DNA of 11,602 bases from an uncultured Chitinophagaceae bacterium (GTDB taxonomy: Bacteria > Bacteroidota > Bacteroidia > Chitinophagales > Chitinophagaceae), in contig CALKVC010000211.1 of NCBI GenBank assembly GCA_937996595.1, positions 1 through 11,602 on the forward strand, written 5' to 3'. Below, piece after piece: positions 6,501 to 11,602 of this stretch (positions are counted from its first letter, which is position 1; the number at the start of each line of letters is the position of its first letter). A model generated the notes under the pieces. It made no database searches, was not told where the DNA came from, and saw nothing but the letters and a program-made list of their open reading frames with translations. The position numbers and the translations under genes are program-made.

Positions 6501-7976
6501 AACAACATTCACATATGCTGACAATCCATGCAATCCGCCTTCCCTTCCATAACCGCTTTCCTTATATCCGCCAAAAGGTGAAGTTGGGTCAAACTTATTG
6601 AATGTATTTGCCCAAACAACGCCTGCCCTTAATTTGGTTGTCATGTTAAAAATCTTTGACCCTTTATCTGTCCACACCCCGGCCGACAAACCAAAAGGCG
6701 TGTTATTGGCTTTTTCAATCACTTCATCATCTGTTCTAAAACTTTGTATGGCTAGTACAGGCCCAAAAATTTCTTCCTGAGCAATCCGGTTCGATTGGGC
6801 CACATTGGTAAATATGGTTGGCCTTACGAAAAATCCTTTTCCGGGAATACTGCAGGAAGCCTGGTACATCTCCGCTCCCTCTTTCAGTCCTATTTTCAGG
6901 TAATTGTTTATCACATCCAGTTGAGCCCTGGAATTGATGGCACCGATATCCGTATTCTTATCTAACGGATCACCTACTATCAGCGTTTCCATCCTGTCTT
7001 TCAGCTTTTGTACAACTGTTTTGAATACAGATTCCTGGACATACAGCCGGGAGCCTGCACAACAAACATGCCCCTGGTTAAAAAATATTCCATTGATAAC
7101 GCCTTCTACTGCCTGGTCAATCGGGGCATCATCAAAAATGATATTGGCTGCTTTTCCTCCCAGTTCGAGGGTGGCTTTTTTGTTTGTTCCGGCTATGGCC
7201 CGTTGGATAATTTTTCCTACATCGGTTGATCCGGTGAATGCGATCTTATTGATATCGGGATGATTTACTATTGCCGCACCAGTTGCCCCTGCACCGGTTA
7301 TAATATTCACAACACCTGGCGGAAGGTCTGCTTCCTGTATAATCTCTGCCAGTTTCATAGCAGTTAGTGGCGTTGTTTCTGCCGGTTTTAAAACTACTGT
7401 ATTTCCGGTAGCCAATGCGGGAGCAATTTTCCAGGCTGCCATCAGCAGGGGAAAATTCCATGGAATAATCTGGCCTGCAACACCCAATGGTAATGTATTC
7501 CGGTTAGGGAAGGCATATTCAAGCTTATCGGCCCAGCCGGCATAATAAAAGAAATGATTGGCAGCAGTGGGCACATCAAAATCACGGCTTTCCCTGATGG
7601 GTTTTCCGCCATCCAGCGTTTCTATTACTGAAAACTCCCTGGCCCGTTCCTGTATCATGCGGGCGATGCGGTAAATATATTTCGCCCTTTCTTTGCCGGG
7701 CATTTTTTTCCAGGTTTTGTCATAGGCAACCCTGGCCGCTTTTACAGCATTGTTCACATCCTGTTGACCGGCTTCAGCCACTTCTGATAATTTTTCTTCC
7801 GTTGCCGGATTGATGGTACTGAAATACTTTTTGCTTTGCGGTTTTTCAAACTTACCGTTGATGAACAGGTCGTACCGCGGGTTTATTTTAGCAGCACTCT
7901 TGCTTTCCGGCGCCGGAGCGAGGTTTCGTGCAGAATCGAATTTCAGTTTTATTGTATTATTTTTTTTGACTGCCAT
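6498..7976 (-). CDS. Aldehyde dehydrogenase, catalytically complete
   Basis: 492-aa NAD(P)-dependent, non-acylating aldehyde dehydrogenase of normal length. Visible sites: IIPWNFPLLM with oxyanion Asn174; VLKPAE with cofactor Lys197; FTGSTDVGK at 247-255; general base Glu271 in ELGGK; nucleophile Cys305 in GHVCCAG; EEIFGPV at 401-407; and the C-terminal SPFGGYKESGYGREGG. The first about 30 residues are a Lys/Ala-rich extension before the ALDH fold. It lies 79 nt downstream of deoC, so its likely substrate is the acetaldehyde released by DeoC, oxidised to acetate. This is inferred from context, as specificity cannot be read from motifs. The non-catalytic ALDH-like protein encoded further downstream (4912-5865) could be its obligate partner, as in the two-domain ALDH16 family. 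No signal peptide is seen, so it is cytoplasmic. Confidence 0.93.
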   Translation of the reverse strand: MAVKKNNTIKLKFDSARNLAPAPESKSAAKINPRYDLFINGKFEKPQSKKYFSTINPATEEKLSEVAEAGQQDVNNAVKAARVAYDKTWKKMPGKERAKYIYRIARMIQERAREFSVIETLDGGKPIRESRDFDVPTAANHFFYYAGWADKLEYAFPNRNTLPLGVAGQIIPWNFPLLMAAWKIAPALATGNTVVLKPAETTPLTAMKLAEIIQEADLPPGVVNIITGAGATGAAIVNHPDINKIAFTGSTDVGKIIQRAIAGTNKKATLELGGKAANIIFDDAPIDQAVEGVINGIFFNQGHVCCAGSRLYVQESVFKTVVQKLKDRMETLIVGDPLDKNTDIGAINSRAQLDVINNYLKIGLKEGAEMYQASCSIPGKGFFVRPTIFTNVAQSNRIAQEEIFGPVLAIQSFRTDDEVIEKANNTPFGLSAGVWTDKGSKIFNMTTKLRAGVVWANTFNKFDPTSPFGGYKESGYGREGGLHGLSAYVNVV

Positions 7977-7990
7977 TTTAATAGTTTGAA

Positions 7991-8045
7991 ATCGTTTAAA
8001 GGGTTTTATGGGTTTAAGGGTTGAAGGGTTAAAACCTTTTTAACC
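7991..8045. repeat. Degenerate 8-9-nt TTTAAGGG tandem repeat plus hairpin
   Basis: In the gap between deoC and the ALDH gene the plus strand reads TTTAAAGGG, TTTTATGGG, TTTAAGGG, TTGAAGGG and TTAAAACC in succession, a decayed tandem repeat of 8-9 nt units starting within ATCGTTTAAAG (7991-8001). The last unit forms an inverted repeat, GGTTAAAA (8027-8034) and TTTTAACC (8038-8045), with a 3-nt spacer. It is AT-rich and weak, so it is not called a terminator. Confidence 0.7.
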
Positions 8046-8055
8046 TTTAAAAGTT

Positions 8056-8967
8056 CTAATCAAGTGAAAAATAATCCGGTGACTGATAAAGCCCGGTTTT
8101 CTGTTTCATCAGTTGCATCAGAATATCATTGGCCAGGCTGCTGGCTCCAAACCTGAACCATTGGTTGTTCATCCATTCTTCTCCTAAAACTTCGTTTAAC
8201 ATTACCAGGTAGTGTAATGCCAGTTTGGCTTTTGATATTCCCCCTGCGGGTTTCATGGCAATACGCTTTCCGGTTTTGTAATAGAAATCCCTGATGGCTT
8301 CCAGCATCACCAGCGTAACCGGCATGGTTGCAGCAGGTGATATCTTACCCGTGGATGTTTTGATAAAATCAGCGCCGGCATACATGGCGATATCGCTGGC
8401 TTTTCTCACTTTATCATAGGTAACCAGTTCTCCGGTTTCCAGTATCACTTTCAGCCGGGCATCGCCGCAGGCTTCCTTGATGGCTGCAATTTCATCGAAT
8501 ACAAAATCATATTCACCCATGTGGAATTTGCCACGGGAAATAACCATATCTATTTCATCAGCGCCCTGGTCTATGGCAAACTTTGTATCACGGATCTTTA
8601 CATCACGCGGTGCCTGTCCGCTGGGAAAAGCGGTGGCAACGGCCGCCACTTTAATCCCGGAATCGCCCAATGCTGTTTTAGCCACTTTCACCATGGAAGG
8701 ATATACGCAAACGGCGGCTACAGTTGGCAGGCCGGGATATGCGTCATGCAGGTGCCTGGCTTTATAACAGAGCTGTTTCACTTTTCCATCGGTGTCCTTG
8801 CCTTCCAGCGTGGTAAGGTCAATCATATTAAGGGCAAGCAGCAACCCGTTTAACTTGGTTTCATTCTTTATGCTGCGCTTGGTGAACCTTGATGCCCTTT
8901 CTTCTATACCTACCTGGTCTACATGCGGTGAAACTGAAAAATCAGGTATTGCTTTTGTGTTGATCAT
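8056..8967 (-). CDS. deoC: Deoxyribose-phosphate aldolase
   Basis: 303-aa class I aldolase that splits 2-deoxyribose-5-phosphate into glyceraldehyde-3-phosphate and acetaldehyde in the cytoplasm. The Schiff-base lysine is Lys203 in ADFIKTSTGK. The second active-site lysine is Lys239 in AMKPAGGI. The proton-relay aspartate is probably Asp140 in ADEIDMVI. LKVILETGEL (172-181) and the C-terminal FRFGASSLANDIL phosphate-binding segment are also typical. It belongs to the longer DeoC form (about 300 aa, with an N-terminal extension, as in eukaryotic DERA and Bacteroidota) rather than the 250-260 aa enterobacterial form. It sits between a nucleoside phosphorylase and an aldehyde dehydrogenase, which supply its substrate (via a phosphopentomutase encoded elsewhere) and remove its toxic product. 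Gaps of 75 and 79 nt on either side hold GTTTAA repeats. Confidence 0.96.
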   Translation of the reverse strand: MINTKAIPDFSVSPHVDQVGIEERASRFTKRSIKNETKLNGLLLALNMIDLTTLEGKDTDGKVKQLCYKARHLHDAYPGLPTVAAVCVYPSMVKVAKTALGDSGIKVAAVATAFPSGQAPRDVKIRDTKFAIDQGADEIDMVISRGKFHMGEYDFVFDEIAAIKEACGDARLKVILETGELVTYDKVRKASDIAMYAGADFIKTSTGKISPAATMPVTLVMLEAIRDFYYKTGKRIAMKPAGGISKAKLALHYLVMLNEVLGEEWMNNQWFRFGASSLANDILMQLMKQKTGLYQSPDYFSLD

Positions 8968-8988
8968 TTTTTCTTTATTTCTTTTAAG

Positions 8989-9010
8989 GTTTAATAGTTT
9001 AAGGGTTTAA
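8989..9010. repeat. GTTTAA tandem repeat (8-nt period)
   Basis: GTTTAA occurs at 8989-8994, 8997-9002 and 9005-9010, three exact copies at a strict 8-nt spacing (units gtttaata, gtttaagg, gtttaaaa). It lies about 22-43 nt upstream of the deoC start codon on the minus strand, in the 75-nt gap after the phosphorylase. A further ttaaac at 9043-9048 overlaps the phosphorylase stop codon. Confidence 0.85.
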
Positions 9011-9042
9011 AAACTTATCTCACTTTTAAACGCATAAAACCA

Positions 9043-9915
9043 TTAAACGGTCAGTGCTTCTAATGCTTTCTTTATTAATTTCTCCACTGCCGCATTTCCA
9101 TCTTTTGAAAATTCCTGTACCACTCTGTTTGCCACAATAGCATTTACACTCATACATTCATGCCCCAGCAATCTTCCTAATCCGTAAATAGCAGAGGTTT
9201 CCATTTCAAAGTTAGTGATCCTGTTATTATTGAAACTAAAATGAGTCAATTTATCAATTAATCCCGGGCTGCTGACCGGAAGCCGCAACACCCTTCCCTG
9301 CGGGCCATAAAAACCCGGACAGGTTACGGTGATGCCTTTATGAAAACCTTCCCCGAACTTTTGTAACAAGGAGCTGCTTCCGGCAAAAGCATACGGAATA
9401 GTTACAGATGTATCGAGGCCCGTTTGGCTGATAAATGCATCTGCGATCTGTTTTTCCGCTGCTGATTTATCATACTTATAAAAATTAAGCAGGTTATCAA
9501 GACCCAGCCCATGTGATGAAGCTACAAAACTATCAACGGGAATGTCAGCCTGTAAAGAACCGGAGGTGCCAAAACGGATAATGTTCAGTTTATGGAATTC
9601 GGGTTTTACCTGCCGGCTGCTGAAATCAATATTAGCGAGCGCATCCAGTTCATTAAGTACAATATCTATATTATCGGGACCGATTCCGGTAGACAAAACG
9701 GACAACCTTTTCTTCCCGATAAACCCGGTATGTGTAATGAATTCGCGGTGTTGTGCCCTGTATTCGATACTGTCGAAATGGGCGCTCACTTTTTTCACCC
9801 TGTCTGGGTCCCCCACAACAATAATGGTATCGGCCAGTTCTTCGGGCCGCAGGTCTACATGATAGATGGCACCGCGGCTGTTAATGATAAGTTCTGATTC
9901 AGCAATCCTTTGCAT
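9043..9915 (-). CDS. Nucleoside phosphorylase, uridine-phosphorylase type
   Basis: 290-aa PNP/UDP family-1 phosphorylase that uses phosphate to split (deoxy)ribonucleosides into base and (deoxy)ribose-1-phosphate. Sites seen: phosphate-binding GDPDR (35-39); STGIGPDN (75-82); RFGTSGSL (114-121); FYGPQGR (202-208); and sugar-binding FEMETSAIYG (236-245). The Q-x-R of FYGPQGR (Gln206, Arg208) matches the spacing of the E. coli Udp uracil-recognising pair (Gln166, Arg168), which favours uridine, deoxyuridine or thymidine over purine nucleosides. The ATG at 9915 is used. The frame can be extended to a TTG at 9930, but that adds only five residues that do not look conserved. It is cytoplasmic. It lies 51 nt after the methyltransferase gene and 75 nt before deoC, consistent with a deoxynucleoside catabolic unit. 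Confidence 0.9.
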   Translation of the reverse strand: MQRIAESELIINSRGAIYHVDLRPEELADTIIVVGDPDRVKKVSAHFDSIEYRAQHREFITHTGFIGKKRLSVLSTGIGPDNIDIVLNELDALANIDFSSRQVKPEFHKLNIIRFGTSGSLQADIPVDSFVASSHGLGLDNLLNFYKYDKSAAEKQIADAFISQTGLDTSVTIPYAFAGSSSLLQKFGEGFHKGITVTCPGFYGPQGRVLRLPVSSPGLIDKLTHFSFNNNRITNFEMETSAIYGLGRLLGHECMSVNAIVANRVVQEFSKDGNAAVEKLIKKALEALTV

Positions 9916-9966
9916 AATATGACATTTCAATAAATAAGAAATTAAATATACTCACTAAACGGTAAA

Positions 9967-10611
9967 TTAAAAACTACCTGCCTTTTTCCGGAAAAGAAAT
10001 GATACCAGCCGGGGTGTTGATGCCCTGCTACCTTCATCAAACCATTCTTGCAGGCTGATGCATGAAAAGCCGTTCTCCTTTGCGGCCATAAAAAAATCTG
10101 ACACATGATGGATAAAATATTCCAGCCTTACCTGTTCATTCCCATGTTGAAACTTAGCCCTGCTGCCTTCCAGTTGTTTATATGGATGAAGTTCGCAAAT
10201 ATAAAAGCAGCCTCCGGGATCAAGTGTTTTCGCTGCCTGTTCAAAAATAAATCCGGTATCTTCAATATGTTCCAATACCAGGCTGCATATGATTAGAGTG
10301 ACTTTTGGAAATGTCCATGGCTCTGTGATATCGGCCTGCATAAAAACCACATGGCCTTCGTTTATTTTCTGCTTTGCCATTAACAGCATACCGGATGAAA
10401 AATCAACGGCTGTTACCGAACCCGCCCTGTCTTTTAACCAAACTGTGTTTTTTCCCGTTCCACAACCAATTTCCAGCACCCTTGAAAAGTCTGAACTTTT
10501 TAAAACATCTCGTGCGGCAAGCAGTTCCAGATCCCTTGTCTTGTTTTCTACAGAATCATAAGTATTAGCCCATAAGTCGTAAGCCGTACGTGTATTGATA
10601 CTGTCGTTCAT
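9967..10611 (-). CDS. Class I SAM-dependent methyltransferase
   Basis: 214-aa Rossmann-fold methyltransferase of the Methyltransf_11/25 type. An N-terminal cap AYDLWANTYD (10-19) is followed by motif I VLEIGCGTGKN (45-55), the acidic ribose-binding Asp70 after strand 2 (SVTAVDFS), MQADIT (91-96), motif IV-like SLVLEHIED (110-118) and post-motif GGCFYICELHPY (about 133-144). This pattern is found in small-molecule methyltransferases such as UbiE/BioC relatives; the substrate cannot be inferred. It is the first gene of the minus-strand block, with only 51 nt to the nucleoside phosphorylase, so co-transcription is likely, but a role in deoxynucleoside breakdown is not obvious. No promoter consensus was found in the 47-nt gap shared with the divergent plus-strand gene at 10659. 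Confidence 0.88.
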   Translation of the reverse strand: MNDSINTRTAYDLWANTYDSVENKTRDLELLAARDVLKSSDFSRVLEIGCGTGKNTVWLKDRAGSVTAVDFSSGMLLMAKQKINEGHVVFMQADITEPWTFPKVTLIICSLVLEHIEDTGFIFEQAAKTLDPGGCFYICELHPYKQLEGSRAKFQHGNEQVRLEYFIHHVSDFFMAAKENGFSCISLQEWFDEGSRASTPRLVSFLFRKKAGSF

Positions 10612-10658
10612 AAATCCTTTTTTAAAACTTATGCAATTTAACCTATATTAGTGTATGT

Positions 10659-10994
10659 ATGTTTAAGAAAGCAGCTGCCATATTATTTATTTCCACCTGT
10701 TTGCTGATGCAATATGCCATGCAGTTTGCTTACCTGCAATGTAAGGCTGAAAACGCTTTCAGTAAGGAGCCGGCCTGCGATTGCGAAAAAAAATACGGAA
10801 ATAATACCGGAAATAATGGCGACGAAATTCCATTGCAAAAAAATCACAACCACCTAAGCATTGATGTATTTGTTTTACCGGCAGAAAACAATATGAATGA
10901 TTTTCCTAAGAGCCTGGCTCCCACATATTCAAATATTGATATGTCCTTTCATTCTATATCCGTGGGAAGTATTTTCCGTCCTCCGCAATGCTGA
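10659..10994 (+). CDS. Small exported Cys-containing protein, unknown function
   Basis: 111-aa protein with an N-terminal signal or anchor (MFKKAAAILFISTCLLMQYA, 1-20). The mature part has Cys28, Cys40 and Cys42 (PACDCEKK), His63 and His65 (NHNH) and a C-terminal IFRPPQC. From memory the layout resembles a widespread family of about 110-aa Bacteroidota exported proteins with a hydrophobic start, an aligned 'C...HCxGKC' cluster and an 'FHPP' tail, often linked to metals. Here the central motif is altered, so the match is tentative. A metal-binding or redox role is possible but not shown. An ATG four bases upstream (10655) is in a different frame. A thioredoxin-fold lipoprotein gene follows on the same strand after 137 nt, which would fit a shared extracytoplasmic function. 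No terminator was identified between them. Confidence 0.72.
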   Translation: MFKKAAAILFISTCLLMQYAMQFAYLQCKAENAFSKEPACDCEKKYGNNTGNNGDEIPLQKNHNHLSIDVFVLPAENNMNDFPKSLAPTYSNIDMSFHSISVGSIFRPPQC

Positions 10995-11131
10995 GCAAAA
11001 GATATAATTTTTCAAATTCCGGCAATGCCAATTTTTTACGGCTTCAGTATATTTTTGATGACATACATCATTGATATGCTCAGTTGTAATCCGGCATACC
11101 TGATTATTCCTAAATCTTAATTAATACAATC

Positions 11132-11602
11132 ATGAAAATACGTTTAATTGTTGCACTTGCAACAACCATATTTCTATATGCCTGTTCAGCTAAGTTGAAT
11201 AAATCAACTAACGCTAACGGATACCTCAGCTCCGATAAGTACGGTAAACCCATGCTCATTGGCGAATGCAGCAGGGCGGAATTAGTAAAAGCCCCATTCA
11301 GCGAATGGTTTGTAAAGAATTATAACAGTTATGCTGTAAATGACTCAATTAGCACACAGGTTAAACTGATGTTAGAAAAAAAGAAAGTTGTCGTATACCT
11401 GGGAACCTGGTGCGGCGACAGCAAAAGAGAAGTTCCACGGATGCTTAAGGTACTGGATGCATGCGATCTGAAAAAAAGCCAGGTGAAGCTCATCATGCTG
11501 GATAATAAGGACAGTACCTATAAGCAAAGCCCCGGGCATGAGGAGAAAGGGCTGAATATCCACCGTGTGCCAACTTTCATAATATATGAGAATGAAAAAG
11601 AG
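11132..11602 (+). CDS. Thioredoxin-fold lipoprotein (partial, runs off right edge)
   Basis: The ATG at 11132 opens a frame of 157 codons with no stop before the window ends. The start MKIRLIVALATTIFLYACSA is a type II signal peptide with lipobox L-Y-A-C, so Cys18 should be lipidated and the protein membrane-anchored in the periplasm or outside. The thioredoxin fold is shown by VVVYLGTWCGDSKREVPRML (87-106, central strand and active-site helix) and the cis-proline segment RVPTFIIYE (145-153). The active site is WCGDS rather than CxxC: only the first Cys (Cys94) is kept and the second position is Ser97. This variant is common in a Bacteroidota subfamily and is not expected to be a standard dithiol oxidoreductase. 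The typical GLNIxRVPTFIxY segment is intact. The C-terminus is missing. Confidence 0.88.
   Translation, partial: MKIRLIVALATTIFLYACSAKLNKSTNANGYLSSDKYGKPMLIGECSRAELVKAPFSEWFVKNYNSYAVNDSISTQVKLMLEKKKVVVYLGTWCGDSKREVPRMLKVLDACDLKKSQVKLIMLDNKDSTYKQSPGHEEKGLNIHRVPTFIIYENEKE

Noticed and set aside
8027..8045. GGTTAAAA/TTTTAACC hairpin as a deoC terminator
   Set aside because: The stem is AT-rich with a 3-nt loop and belongs to a degenerate tandem repeat. On the minus strand no convincing T-tract follows.
9916..9930. TTG start at 9930 for the nucleoside phosphorylase
   Set aside because: It needs a rare start codon and adds only five residues. The ATG at 9915 gives the usual N-terminus.
11056..11070. 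TGATG-ACATA-CATCA inverted repeat as an operator or terminator before the thioredoxin-like gene
   Set aside because: The stem is only 5 bp in AT-rich DNA and no T-tract follows. This could easily arise by chance.

Overview
The window looks like Bacteroidota DNA, most likely Chitinophagaceae or a close relative. The base composition is moderately AT-rich and starts lack Shine-Dalgarno sequences. One Bacteroidota-type promoter (TATCTTTG) sits directly before a start codon. The families also fit: lemA-TPM-TPM, long-form DeoC, a stand-alone four-helix-bundle S23 protein and WCGDS thioredoxin lipoproteins. Bases 1-17 match the 3' end of the Illumina TruSeq read-1 adapter, so the left edge is probably a contig end and those bases are not genomic. 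No rRNA, tRNA, CRISPR array, insertion sequence or integrase was recognised.

Layout. Left edge: the 5' end of an exported protein gene on the minus strand (18-134), cut off by the adapter. Diverging from it is a secreted M1-family zinc aminopeptidase (327-2765, +) with a strong terminator. It converges on a long minus-strand block running from 10611 down to 2958. In transcription order this holds a class I methyltransferase, a uridine-phosphorylase-like enzyme, deoC, a complete aldehyde dehydrogenase (ALDH), an S23 four-helix-bundle protein, a short ALDH-like protein without catalytic residues, lemA, a soluble TPM-domain protein and a membrane TPM-domain protein with a Gly-rich tail. The block ends in a terminator at 2912-2943. 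The right edge, plus strand, has a small Cys-containing exported protein (10659-10994) and the 5' part of a thioredoxin-fold lipoprotein that runs off the window.

How the genes fit together. The phosphorylase, DeoC and active ALDH form a plausible pyrimidine deoxynucleoside salvage route: deoxynucleoside to deoxyribose-1-phosphate, then (with a mutase not in the window) deoxyribose-5-phosphate, then glyceraldehyde-3-phosphate plus acetaldehyde, then acetate. The catalytic ALDH (492 aa) and the short ALDH-like protein (317 aa) together resemble a split version of the two-domain ALDH16 family, in which a catalytic domain is joined to a truncated non-catalytic one. Here an S23 gene lies between the halves. 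lemA and the two TPM genes form a separate conserved envelope-associated set of unknown function.

The most unusual non-coding feature is a family of GTTTAA-based repeats. It is in every gap from the phosphorylase down to lemA (five consecutive gaps), with local periods of 7, 8, 8-9 and 19 nt. I did not find it as repeat arrays in the other gaps.
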